The translations under genes and the position numbers were made by a program. A DNA stretch of 64,000 nt, taken from contig NZ_FQXT01000001.1 of assembly GCF_900130045.1 (NCBI RefSeq), forward strand, positions 787,014-851,013. The letters are read 5' to 3'. This stretch comes from Leeuwenhoekiella palythoae. Lineage in GTDB: Bacteria; Bacteroidota; Bacteroidia; Flavobacteriales; Flavobacteriaceae. Shown in pieces: positions 9,935 to 19,023 of this stretch. The number at the start of each line of letters is the position of its first letter. Within the stretch, counting starts at the first letter, position 1. A model generated the notes under the pieces. The model saw only the letters and a list, made by a program, of their open reading frames with translations, was not told the DNA's origin and made no database searches.

Positions 9935-11193
9935 AGAAATTTTTTTTTGAATTTATGTTTCAATGATTTAAAAAATAATAAAGATGGTAAAATATGATAT
10001 CCAAATGGTAGAGTGGTCTTAATGCGTCTTAAAAAATCTTTGAATTTTGTATAATTATTATCTGAATACTCCAAAGGAACTACAGAATTTGGTTCACTTT
10101 CTTTTATTTTTTTAAATAAATTTTGCCATCTTTCAGAAACTATTTTTATATCAAAATTTTCTTTTAGATATTTTGAAGTATTCTCGTATTCATTTGAATT
10201 TTGTGCTAGTGCAGAAATTAAATAGGTTTCTAATTCGTTTTCTTCTTGATACAAATATTTTTTTTTATACACAGTTTCTACATATCCTATAGAAAGCCTC
10301 GTTGTAATCAGTGCACCAAAACCTTGCATTTCAATGGCAGTATATCCAAATGTTTCTGTATTACCTGAGGGATTAGGCACACCCACTTTGGTCTTTTCTA
10401 AAATTACATTCTTTTCCTTGCCGAGTACACCGTGAAATATTATTGATTTTAAAAGGTTCCCATTCTCATCTGTAATAAATTTTATGAATTCTTTTTCATA
10501 AGATTTTTCAGCTATACCGTAATCTCCTAATTTCTGGGAACGATTATATAATTTTCCTGATCCAATTACGTGAAGTTCAGCATTAGGATGAATTATTAAA
10601 ACTTTTTTCCAAATTCTTGCTAAAACATGAAAACCCTTTGCCTTTACAATACTTCCTACATAGGTTACTATCTTTGACCTTTCAAAAAAATTTAAACCTG
10701 ACTCAAAATATGAAGTATTTACAGCGTTATAAATATATGTTGACTTGTTAAAAGCAAGATGGTCACGATATGTATTTAATTGCCCTCTACTTACGTTAAC
10801 TATTCTTGATATTTTTTCATTTTTGCAATAATTTTGAAGCATACCAAACGTTATAAAATTATGCGCCCAAATTATAGTTGGAATTTTAAGTTTATTGATA
10901 CATTCTTTTAGGTTGCTGTTATGTTTAAGAACTAACAAGTTGACTTGAAGATTAATTGCTAACTCAAAGGAGTCATTTAAATCATTAACAATTGTAGGTT
11001 CTATAAAATTCAAATTAATAATACTATTACTAAATAATAGAAATTCTAAATCTTGTTGACCATTTTTAACTAAATGACTCAATAAAAACAGCAATGCATA
11101 TTCACTGCCTCCAATACCAGGATTTGATTGATCTAAATCATCGAAATTCACATCCTCTATACCCCTTGTGTCAATGTAAAATGCAACTTTCAT
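9931..11193 (-). CDS. Family 4 glycosyltransferase
   Basis: GT-B glycosyltransferase, 420 residues from the ATG at 11193. An in-frame TTG at 11217 would overlap the preceding gene and is rejected because MKVAFYIDTRG is a normal family start. The acceptor-side loop GIGGSEYALLFLLSHL lies near residue 30, YVGSIVKAKGFHVLARIW marks the start of the donor domain, and ETFGYTAIEMQ carries the EX7E motif. It is AT-rich like its neighbours. Donor unknown. Confidence 0.88.
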   Translation of the reverse strand: MKVAFYIDTRGIEDVNFDDLDQSNPGIGGSEYALLFLLSHLVKNGQQDLEFLLFSNSIINLNFIEPTIVNDLNDSFELAINLQVNLLVLKHNSNLKECINKLKIPTIIWAHNFITFGMLQNYCKNEKISRIVNVSRGQLNTYRDHLAFNKSTYIYNAVNTSYFESGLNFFERSKIVTYVGSIVKAKGFHVLARIWKKVLIIHPNAELHVIGSGKLYNRSQKLGDYGIAEKSYEKEFIKFITDENGNLLKSIIFHGVLGKEKNVILEKTKVGVPNPSGNTETFGYTAIEMQGFGALITTRLSIGYVETVYKKKYLYQEENELETYLISALAQNSNEYENTSKYLKENFDIKIVSERWQNLFKKIKESEPNSVVPLEYSDNNYTKFKDFLRRIKTTLPFGYHILPSLLFFKSLKHKFKKKFL

Positions 11194-11213
11194 TTTAGAA
11201 TAATTCGATTTCT

Positions 11214-12200
11214 TCAATATTCATAATCCTTTAAATCTAAAAGGTCATTCAATTCAACGTTACTGGACTTATAATATTCCTTAAGAGTTTGGATTGTAAA
11301 TTCATTGAATGAATATCTTGCTTTTCTACCTCTTTGCATTTTTCTTTCGATTGTATTTTTTATAGGTATCAAGAAATTTTTCGGTATGTTTTTTGAAATA
11401 TTAAAAACGATAGGATATTTACGCAATATTCTCCTAAAGACATTATGATAATGAGTGGTTCCGTCATTTTGCTTCTCTTTGTTCAAAGAATCAATAGTCT
11501 CTTCCAAAGAGATATTCATGAATGAAGAAAGATCAGTTGCAAACCTGTGTTTGTCCAATATTAAATCCTCAAAATGCAAAACCTTTACATTGTCTTTCGA
11601 AAATAATTCGAAATAAAGTTTTACAACTTCGTTATATTTCAAAGATTTCAATAAAGGTAAATCATTTTTTAATGCAATTTCAATCCACTTATCTGGTTTA
11701 ACATGTCTACCACACGAAAAATTTCTTGGATCAAAAGGCTGGTCTCTGTATTGAGAAAGCAAAAAATCAATTTGATTTCGAATTACAATTATAATTTTGG
11801 CATTTGGAAAAACCTCTTTTATCCTCGTGGCTTTTAAGCCTATGTCAGGATGACTGAAATTGACAGATGTAAGAAGCTCGTGACTAAAGACCGTCGCCTT
11901 TTTTTTCCCTTCGCAGTCCATTATATATTTCTTAAAAATCCCTTGCATCTGTTCTAAAACATTACTTTTTGAATATTCGATACTATGCGAAGATGTTATA
12001 GTATCATAAAAATTACGAAGAGATGAATCATTTAGATAAATATTTGAATTTGAAATATTATATGTGTCCTTACCTATATTTTCAGTTCCAAAAAGACCAA
12101 GATTGAGAATTTCGGAATGCACCTCAAATACATTTTTTTGCAATGTGGTACTTGCTGATTTAGGATAACCAATGTGAACAAAAATTTTATTCATATTCAT
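11214..12200 (-). CDS. Sulfotransferase domain protein
   Basis: Second sulfotransferase of the locus, 328 residues and not closely alike to the one at 6897-7754. The 5'-phosphosulfate loop is VHIGYPKSASTTLQKNVF near residues 8-25 and the 3'-phosphate region IIVIRNQIDFLLSQYRD lies in the middle third. A cytoplasmic PAPS-dependent enzyme is expected. Two start ATGs lie two codons apart (12200 and 12194). The start overlaps the flippase stop by four bases. Two different sulfotransferases suggest sulfation at two positions or of two sugars. Confidence 0.83.
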   Translation of the reverse strand: MNMNKIFVHIGYPKSASTTLQKNVFEVHSEILNLGLFGTENIGKDTYNISNSNIYLNDSSLRNFYDTITSSHSIEYSKSNVLEQMQGIFKKYIMDCEGKKKATVFSHELLTSVNFSHPDIGLKATRIKEVFPNAKIIIVIRNQIDFLLSQYRDQPFDPRNFSCGRHVKPDKWIEIALKNDLPLLKSLKYNEVVKLYFELFSKDNVKVLHFEDLILDKHRFATDLSSFMNISLEETIDSLNKEKQNDGTTHYHNVFRRILRKYPIVFNISKNIPKNFLIPIKNTIERKMQRGRKARYSFNEFTIQTLKEYYKSSNVELNDLLDLKDYEY

Positions 12201-13501
12201 CTTCCAAAAAAATTAAATGTTACTATTTCCTTTTTTATTTTTAAAATTTCTTTTAAGTCCTTATCGACAAAATCGTAAAAAGTATTTATTAAAAATTGAG
12301 GGACAATTGTTGAAAAAGCAGCTCCCACAAAGCCATACTTTGGTATCAAAATCAAATTTAAAAGGATATTGCCAACGGTTGCTATTAACTGTCGAATAAA
12401 TATAGCTTTAGTTTTGTTTAACAATAGCATATATTTTACAGTCATCATACCCGAAAAACTTAAAGGTAATGTCCATATGTATATAGCAAGTACTTGTGCT
12501 GCGCCCTGATATTCGAGGCCAAAAAATAAATTTATAATAAAACCTGATAGAAAAGTCACCATCAAACTTAAAACAATTAAGGCCCAAAAAACATATTTAA
12601 ATATTTGCCTGTATCTTAGCCAAAAATTTGGCTTTCTATGCAACTGGATCAACTTTGGAAAAATAGAAGTCACAATAATAGTTGGCAAAAAACTTGAAGC
12701 CTCTGCTAATTTTATACCCGCAGCATAGATGCCCGTGCTCGCCGCACTCATCATTTGCATTATCATAACTTGGTCTATTTTCATAGCAATCACCGTACTT
12801 AGACTGGCAATTATTAAGGGCCAACTATGAAACAGAAAATCCTTTATAATTTCCAAATCAAAACTAAAAATCTTAATTACTGCTCCTTGTTTTTGAAATT
12901 GCCAAATCATTAATAACAAACGAAAAGCTGAGTATAAAACAATTGATATAGAGAAATAAACAACTGAGAGTGATAAATAAATGAATAATATTTTGATTGA
13001 AGATGCTACTAATAAAGAAATAACATTTGCTATCTGAGATCTTTTTGCTAAGACTTTAGCTTGAAACCAATAGTCTAAAATTTCTGCTGATTCAAAGATT
13101 AATGATATAGAACATACAATTATTAACAATCTTGATATATCTGATTCGTTTGTAAAATAACTAGCTAGTATAGCTAAAAGAGAAAAAACAAACCCTGATA
13201 ATATTCTTAGATTTAAAATTGTTCCAAGAATTATACTTTCTGACTTCTGGGCGTTTACGATTTCTTTAATGAAAATATCCCTAAGGCCTAAACTTGCAAA
13301 TGCGCCAAAAAGAATTATGTAACTAGAAGCATATTGGTATAACCCAAAGTCTGTAGGCGCCAAATATCTTGCAATATAAATTCCGGTGAATAATGCTAAA
13401 AAACTATTTAGAATTTTCCCGAAAAACATATACCCCGTATTGGAAACATATTTTTTGACTTCAAGTGAAGAAAATAAAGAATTTCTAGTTTTTCCCAACA
13501 A
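12197..13501 (-). CDS. Polysaccharide flippase (Wzx/oligosaccharide flippase family)
   Basis: Membrane protein of 434 residues with about twelve hydrophobic segments. The N-terminal part (NTGYMFFGKILNSFLALFTG, YLAPTDFGLYQYA) is typical of PST/Wzx transporters of the MOP superfamily, which flip lipid-linked repeat units to the periplasm. The apparent start is TTG at 13501; an internal Met at residue 26 would remove an N-terminal extension but not a membrane segment, so the start is uncertain. Together with the polymerase gene it supports a Wzx/Wzy mechanism. Confidence 0.9.
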   Translation of the reverse strand: MLGKTRNSLFSSLEVKKYVSNTGYMFFGKILNSFLALFTGIYIARYLAPTDFGLYQYASSYIILFGAFASLGLRDIFIKEIVNAQKSESIILGTILNLRILSGFVFSLLAILASYFTNESDISRLLIIVCSISLIFESAEILDYWFQAKVLAKRSQIANVISLLVASSIKILFIYLSLSVVYFSISIVLYSAFRLLLMIWQFQKQGAVIKIFSFDLEIIKDFLFHSWPLIIASLSTVIAMKIDQVMIMQMMSAASTGIYAAGIKLAEASSFLPTIIVTSIFPKLIQLHRKPNFWLRYRQIFKYVFWALIVLSLMVTFLSGFIINLFFGLEYQGAAQVLAIYIWTLPLSFSGMMTVKYMLLLNKTKAIFIRQLIATVGNILLNLILIPKYGFVGAAFSTIVPQFLINTFYDFVDKDLKEILKIKKEIVTFNFFGR

Positions 13502-13521
13502 AACCTAAAATATTTAAAGAA

Positions 13522-14316
13522 TTATTCAACCAAAAACCAATTATTCAATAGATCAGCTCTATTGTAAACCATTTCTTTTTTAGTCTCCCAATCCAAAACG
13601 GTTTTCCCGGCATACTTACAGATCGCACTCCCAGCAGCCGTATCCCACTCCATTGTAGGAGCAAAACGCGGATAACAATCGGCTTTACCTTCAGCGACCA
13701 TACACAGCTTTAAGGAGCTCCCTTTAGAAATCATTGCGACTTCGCCGTATTCAGCTTCCAGCCCCTTGATATAGTCCTCCGTTTCCCGAGACAAATGAGA
13801 TTTACTGGCTACTGCGGTGTACTGTCGTCGTTCTTGAGCTAATGGCAATTGCTGTCCCGCAGCTAACACCTCTGATTCTGTTGCTGTTGTTGAGATTTCA
13901 AAGGCTTTAAAAGAACCTAGATCTTTAGCGGCGTAAAACAACTCTTGCAGCACCGGCACATAGATCACCCCCAGTATCGGAACCCCGTTTTGAATCAATG
14001 CGATGTTTACCGTAAACTCTCCGTTCTTTTTGATAAACTCCTTAGTGCCGTCTATAGGATCTACAATCCACAGATATTCCCACTCGTTTCGAGTTTCATA
14101 CGCTATATCTTTCCCTTCCTCTGAAAGCACAGGAATACCGGTTTTTTCCAAATAAGACATTATAATGTGATGACTTGCGGTATCGGCTTTGGTAAGGGGT
14201 GAAGCGTCACTCTTAAAGTCTACATCAAAATCTTCGTTATGGTAGATCTCAAGAATGCGTTTTCCTGCTTCTAATGCAGCATTTATAGCGGTATTTAAGT
14301 GATTAGTTAAATCCAA
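13522..14316 (-). CDS. cysQ: 3'(2'),5'-bisphosphate nucleotidase CysQ
   Basis: Inositol-monophosphatase-fold enzyme of 264 residues that dephosphorylates PAP (the by-product of sulfotransferases) and can act on PAPS. The metal-binding motifs are all present: EEGKD near residue 68, DPIDGTKEFIKKNGEFTVN near 88 and WDTAAG near the C-terminus. The start is TTG at 14316; no in-frame ATG lies before the conserved region. It follows cysN with a 136-bp gap and precedes the flippase by 20 bp. Its place beside PAPS-making genes and two sulfotransferases fits PAP removal during polymer sulfation. Confidence 0.93.
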   Translation of the reverse strand: MDLTNHLNTAINAALEAGKRILEIYHNEDFDVDFKSDASPLTKADTASHHIIMSYLEKTGIPVLSEEGKDIAYETRNEWEYLWIVDPIDGTKEFIKKNGEFTVNIALIQNGVPILGVIYVPVLQELFYAAKDLGSFKAFEISTTATESEVLAAGQQLPLAQERRQYTAVASKSHLSRETEDYIKGLEAEYGEVAMISKGSSLKLCMVAEGKADCYPRFAPTMEWDTAAGSAICKYAGKTVLDWETKKEMVYNRADLLNNWFLVE

Positions 14317-14452
14317 GATTTCATTATTAGTTTATTGTTCAGTTTTTTATTGTATTTCCATTTTTCAATTCTAAACTAACGCTGTTTAAAGCTATAAGGA
14401 ATCATAAACAAGAAATAGCAATAAGAAACAGTTCCGCCTTGAAGGCATCGGG

Positions 14453-15715
14453 CTAGATCACCATTCCCGCAGCAACGGTTTCATTAGTACTTTCATCGAT
14501 CAGAATAAAACTCCCCGTACCTTTATTCTGATTGTATTCGTCTACTAACAACGGCTTGGTTGTACGCATTTTTACACGAATGATATCGTTCATACCCACC
14601 GTATCATATTCCTCCTGACGGTGTAAGGTATTGATATCTACCTTATACAACACCTGCTTAATCATTGCCCGCGCTTCAACGCTCGTGTGTTTGATCGCAT
14701 ACTTGGCTCGCGGACTCATCGCATCGTTATTCATCCAGCACAGCATGGCTTCTATATCCTGTTGTGGCTCCGGCTGATTGTGCTCGCGTACGATCATGTC
14801 TCCTCTGCTGATGTCAATATCATCTTCCAGATTGATGGTCACCGATTGGGGCGGAAAGGCTTCTTCCAGTTCTTCTTCGCCCAAGACAATAGATTGGATC
14901 TTCGACTTAAAGCCTGAAGGTAACACCATAACCTCATCCCCTTTTTTAAAGATCCCACTGGTTATTCTACCCGCATAACCGCGGTAGTCGTGAAATTCAT
15001 CACTAAAAGGCCTGATAACATTTTGCACCGGGAAACGACAGTCTACCATATTGTGATCACTGCTGATATGAATGTTCTCCAACGTACCGAGTAAAGAATC
15101 TCCAGAAAACCATGGCATGTGAGCAGACTTGTCTACCACATTGTCCCCGTTTAAAGCAGAGATCGGAATAAAGCGTACATCCTTGATCTTCAGCTTTGAA
15201 GCAAAACTTTTATACTCCTCAATGATCTCGTTAAAACGTTCTTCTCCGTAGTCTACCAGATCCATCTTATTAACGCAGACCACGATGTGTTGAATTTGCA
15301 AGAGCGATGCGATAAATGAATGGCGTTTGGTCTGCTCGATCACTCCCTTACGGGCATCTACCAAGATCAAAGCCAAGTTGGCTGTTGAGGCCCCGGTAAT
15401 CATATTTCGGGTATACTGTACATGCCCCGGCGTATCGGCGATGATAAATTTGCGTTTAGGTGTCGCAAAATAGCGATACGCCACATCGATGGTGATCCCT
15501 TGCTCGCGCTCGTCTTTCAAACCATCGGTAAGATGGGCCAGCTCTAAGTGACTGATTCCTTTCTTTTCTGATATTTTCTGCAGGTTGTCAATTTGATCTT
15601 CGTAAATAGACTTCGAATCAAACAACAATCTTCCTATCAAGGTACTTTTACCATCATCTACACTTCCTGCAGTGGTAAAACGTAATATTTCTTTTTCTTC
15701 GTGTTGTAATCCCAT
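14453..15715 (-). CDS. cysN: Sulfate adenylyltransferase subunit 1 (GTPase) CysN
   Basis: The GTPase subunit that drives ATP sulfurylase, 420 residues. The motifs are GSVDDGKSTLIGRLL (P-loop, about residues 17-31), DEREQGITID (switch I), DTPGHVQYTRNM and VNKMDLVD, followed by two EF-Tu-like barrels. The protein ends after the barrels, so there is no fused APS kinase domain as in NodQ-type proteins; a separate cysC is present instead. It lies 18 bp after cysD. With CysD it makes adenosine 5'-phosphosulfate from sulfate and ATP. Confidence 0.96.
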   Translation of the reverse strand: MGLQHEEKEILRFTTAGSVDDGKSTLIGRLLFDSKSIYEDQIDNLQKISEKKGISHLELAHLTDGLKDEREQGITIDVAYRYFATPKRKFIIADTPGHVQYTRNMITGASTANLALILVDARKGVIEQTKRHSFIASLLQIQHIVVCVNKMDLVDYGEERFNEIIEEYKSFASKLKIKDVRFIPISALNGDNVVDKSAHMPWFSGDSLLGTLENIHISSDHNMVDCRFPVQNVIRPFSDEFHDYRGYAGRITSGIFKKGDEVMVLPSGFKSKIQSIVLGEEELEEAFPPQSVTINLEDDIDISRGDMIVREHNQPEPQQDIEAMLCWMNNDAMSPRAKYAIKHTSVEARAMIKQVLYKVDINTLHRQEEYDTVGMNDIIRVKMRTTKPLLVDEYNQNKGTGSFILIDESTNETVAAGMVI

Positions 15716-15733
15716 TGTTTGTTGCTTTGCTGT

Positions 15734-16639
15734 TTAGAAATATCCTTCTTTTTTACGATCCTCCATAGCGGTTTCTGAACGTTTGTCGTCAGAACGATTC
15801 CCTCGTTCGGTCTGGCGCGCGATTGCTACCTCTTCCAAAATAAGCTCTAAGGTATCGGCTTCTGATTCTGAACCTCCGGTGATGGTAATGTCTCCCAAGG
15901 TACGGAAGCGTATTTTCTTGGTCACCACTTCTTCTTTAGGTCTTAAGCTAATAAACTCCGAATTGGGGATCCAGGTATCTTGTCTACGAATCACTTGGCG
16001 CTCATGTGCAAAATACAAGGAAGGAATCGCAATATTATTTAAGGTTAAGTACTGCCATACATCCAACTCGGTCCAGTTACTTATAGGAAAGACCCTGAAG
16101 TTCTCCCCCATATTGAGTTTTCCGTTGAGCAAATTCCACAGTTCTGGACGTTGATTTTTAGGGTTCCATTGCCCAAAATCATCCCGATGTGAAAAGAAAC
16201 GCTCTTTTGCACGAGCCTTTTCTTCGTCTCTTCGACCTCCTCCTATACAGGCATCAAACTGATGCTCTTCAATCGCCTCCAAAAGCGTGGTCGTTTGCAA
16301 TTTGTTTCGGTTAGCATCGATCCCGGTCTCTTCTTTTACCGAACCGCTCTTGATCGAGTCTTCTACAAGGCCTACCACCAAATTGGCGCCCAACTTTTGC
16401 ATCAGCTCATCTCTAAAAGCGATGGTCTCGGGAAAGTTATGCCCGGTATCTACATGTAAAAAGGTAAAAGGAATCTTAGCCGGGTAAAAAGCCTTGCGTG
16501 CCAGTTCGGTCACTAAGATCGAGTCTTTCCCTCCGGAAAACAAAATAGCCGGGTTTTCAAACTGTGCTGCGGTCTCCCGCAAAATGTATATGGCCTCTGC
16601 CTCCAGTTCCTGCAAATGCGATAATGCGTATTTTCTCAT
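15734..16639 (-). CDS. cysD: Sulfate adenylyltransferase subunit 2 CysD
   Basis: Catalytic ATP sulfurylase subunit, 301 residues, of the PP-loop pyrophosphatase superfamily. The PP-loop [10 protein letters not shown] is near residue 33, [13 protein letters not shown] near 60, [17 protein letters not shown] near 132 and the conserved end is [10 protein letters not shown]. The ATG at 16639 overlaps the cysC stop by four bases (ATGA). It forms APS with CysN. No phosphoadenylylsulfate reductase (cysH) or sulfite reductase gene lies in the window, so the pathway here stops at activated sulfate. Confidence 0.96.
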   Translation of the reverse strand: MRKYALSHLQELEAEAIYILRETAAQFENPAILFSGGKDSILVTELARKAFYPAKIPFTFLHVDTGHNFPETIAFRDELMQKLGANLVVGLVEDSIKSGSVKEETGIDANRNKLQTTTLLEAIEEHQFDACIGGGRRDEEKARAKERFFSHRDDFGQWNPKNQRPELWNLLNGKLNMGENFRVFPISNWTELDVWQYLTLNNIAIPSLYFAHERQVIRRQDTWIPNSEFISLRPKEEVVTKKIRFRTLGDITITGGSESEADTLELILEEVAIARQTERGNRSDDKRSETAMEDRKKEGYF

Positions 16640-17235
16640 AATATATTGGTTAGTTTATCGTTAATCACGTCCCAGATCTGCTGTACACAGGTCTGAATAT
16701 CATCTTCATGGGTTTTGATTTCAATATCCGGATGTTGCGGCGCTTCAAAAGGCGCAGAAATCCCGGTAAAGTTAGGAATTTCTCCCGTTCTGGCCCTTGC
16801 ATACAAGCCTTTTACATCCCGCGCTTCACATACCTCCAGCGGGCAATTGACATAGATTTCTATATAATCCTCCCCCAAAATATCTTTAGCCCGTTGGCGA
16901 TCACGCCCCATAGGTGTAATAAAAGCCGTGAGCACCACGGTGCCGGCATCGGCAAACAATTTACCCACCTCGGCAATCCTGCGGATATTTTCAGAACGCG
17001 CTTCGGCGGTAAAGCCTAGGTCTTTATTAAGTCCCATGCGGATGTTGTCTCCATCTAAGGTGTAGGTATCGATCTGCTGCTCGTATAAAAACTTTTCTAA
17101 CGCATCACTTACGGTAGACTTACCACTCCCCGAAAGTCCCACAAACCACAAGACTAAAGACCGATGCCCTTTGCGCTTTGCGCGAGCACTGCGGTCTATA
17201 TTATACTTTTGCTTTTTTATATTAGTACTTGCCAT
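16636..17235 (-). CDS. cysC: Adenylylsulfate kinase CysC
   Basis: Phosphorylates APS to PAPS, the donor used by sulfotransferases. Length is 199 residues. The P-loop [18 protein letters not shown] is at about residues 30-47, followed by [15 protein letters not shown], the [17 protein letters not shown] helix and the lid [17 protein letters not shown], all family signatures. The first 29 residues are basic and variable. It lies 3 bp after the SLC13 transporter gene and overlaps cysD. APS kinase is dispensable if sulfate is only reduced by an APS reductase, so its presence fits sulfation. Confidence 0.96.
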   Translation of the reverse strand: MASTNIKKQKYNIDRSARAKRKGHRSLVLWFVGLSGSGKSTVSDALEKFLYEQQIDTYTLDGDNIRMGLNKDLGFTAEARSENIRRIAEVGKLFADAGTVVLTAFITPMGRDRQRAKDILGEDYIEIYVNCPLEVCEARDVKGLYARARTGEIPNFTGISAPFEAPQHPDIEIKTHEDDIQTCVQQIWDVINDKLTNIL

Positions 17236-17238
17236 AGT

Positions 17239-19023
17239 CTAGGTATATATAAAATAAAGGTAGCCCCAGATCACTCCTAAATAGATCAGGGTAAGCGGAG
17301 CTCCAGCTTTAAAAAAATCTTTGAAGCGATAATCGCCGGGCGCCATGATCAACAGATTGGTCTGGTAGCCTATAGGCGTCATAAAGGCTGCAGAAGCCGC
17401 AAAAGCCACTGCCAAAAACAAAGCCTCTGAAGGAATACCTGTCGTAGCACTGATCGAATAGGCCAAAGGAAATGCGATCGAAACTGCTGCCACATTGGTA
17501 ATGAACGAAGTGAGCAAGGTTGTGAAGAGCATCAAGCCTAAGACCACCCCATTAAACCCGTAGGGCAATACTGCGTTGAGGATCCAGGAAGAAACCTCGT
17601 TTGCCAGCCCGGTGCTCATAAACACCTCCCCTACCAAAAGCGAAGACACCAAGATAACAAAAAGATTGAGGCGGAACTCATTTTTGATCTCCTGTATTGA
17701 GGTAAACCCGAGCACCACCGCCAGAGTCAGGATCAGACCAAGTGTCAAAAACAGATCTAACTGCACTATCAGCGCAGCCGTTATAATAGCTACAAGCCCC
17801 AAGCCTAATTTGATCTTTTGTGATAGGGGTTGCTGTTCTTGCGTGACATTAGATAAAATGTAAAAATCGGCACGTAAAGCATCAGTCAAGTTGATATGCG
17901 GTACCACGATCAAAAGATCACCGCTTTTGAGTTGCAGTTCTCCAATACGTCCGCTTAAATCCTCACTGTTACGGTGTACTGCCAAAATAGTCGCCCCATA
18001 GCGCTGTCTAAAATTCGTTTCATTAACCCGTTTCCCGTCCAGAGAAGAATTGGTAGGGATGGAGATCTCTACAAATTCTACCTTGTTTTCATGTGCCAAG
18101 CGCTTTTCGGCTATAAATTCGAGTTTACGTTCTTCGGCGTTGATCTGCATCACATCGGTGAGGCTCCCCGAGAAGATCAGTCGGTCTCCTTCCTGAAGAA
18201 TCATATTGCGTGAGGCCACGACTTCAAAACTTCGGGAACCTCGTATCAACTCGATCAACGAAACCCCTTTATATTCTTTTAAGCCGCTTTCTGACAAAGA
18301 CAAGCCAGAAAGTGCGGATGCCGCCGGGATCTTAGCTTCCACAAAATACTTGCGCACCGCATCTTGCTTTTTTTTAAAATTAAAAGCCCGCTGGGGCAAT
18401 AAATAGTAGCCCAAAGTCATCAGGTAAAGTACACCCGCTATAACGACCAAACTGCCGGGCAGTAAGAAATCTGCAAATCCAAACTCAGGCAAGCCGCTAC
18501 CTGCGATCAAACCATTGAGCACCAAATTGGTAGAAGTTCCTATCAGGGTAAGCATGCCTCCTAAAATTGCCGCAAAGGAAAGCGGAATCAACAACTTGGA
18601 AGGTGCGATCTCGTATTTTTCTGCCATCTTCATCATATAGGGAATCAAGATGATCACCACTGGTGTATTGTTGAATACCGAAGAGATCAAGGCGACCAGC
18701 ATACATAAGACCCCCAGAAACAAAATGGGGGAGCGAATACCTCCCAATACCCTATCTAAATAAAGATCTAAGTTCATGTTTCTATTGATGGCTGCCGAAA
18801 GCGCGACCACGATAAAGATCAACAAAACGCTTTTAGTGATCGCAGCATTTAGAATGCTTTCCACCTGAATATAGCCACAGATCAAAAACAACAAAACAAT
18901 ACCTGCAAATACATAAGAAGGGTTGCGTTTCCCTCTTATAAGTGCAAACACCATCCAGATCAAGCTTATTCCTGTAATATACAGATCATAGGTCTCAGTA
19001 AAAGCATAAAAACCTTCAAGCAT
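17239..19023 (-). CDS. SLC13/DASS-family permease with RCK_C domains (probable sulfate importer)
   Basis: Membrane protein of 594 residues. It has N-terminal and C-terminal membrane blocks with the SNxxx-type motif FNNTPVVIILIPYMMKMA and TLIGTSTNLVLNGL, separated by a soluble part (about residues 200-380) that looks like two TrkA_C/RCK_C domains (SLIELIRGSRSFEV and LQLKSGDLLIVVP). This architecture is found in SLC13-type transporters often placed next to cys genes. Lying directly between fcl and cysC, it is likely to bring in sulfate for PAPS formation; the substrate is inferred from this context. Confidence 0.88.
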   Translation of the reverse strand: MLEGFYAFTETYDLYITGISLIWMVFALIRGKRNPSYVFAGIVLLFLICGYIQVESILNAAITKSVLLIFIVVALSAAINRNMNLDLYLDRVLGGIRSPILFLGVLCMLVALISSVFNNTPVVIILIPYMMKMAEKYEIAPSKLLIPLSFAAILGGMLTLIGTSTNLVLNGLIAGSGLPEFGFADFLLPGSLVVIAGVLYLMTLGYYLLPQRAFNFKKKQDAVRKYFVEAKIPAASALSGLSLSESGLKEYKGVSLIELIRGSRSFEVVASRNMILQEGDRLIFSGSLTDVMQINAEERKLEFIAEKRLAHENKVEFVEISIPTNSSLDGKRVNETNFRQRYGATILAVHRNSEDLSGRIGELQLKSGDLLIVVPHINLTDALRADFYILSNVTQEQQPLSQKIKLGLGLVAIITAALIVQLDLFLTLGLILTLAVVLGFTSIQEIKNEFRLNLFVILVSSLLVGEVFMSTGLANEVSSWILNAVLPYGFNGVVLGLMLFTTLLTSFITNVAAVSIAFPLAYSISATTGIPSEALFLAVAFAASAAFMTPIGYQTNLLIMAPGDYRFKDFFKAGAPLTLIYLGVIWGYLYFIYT

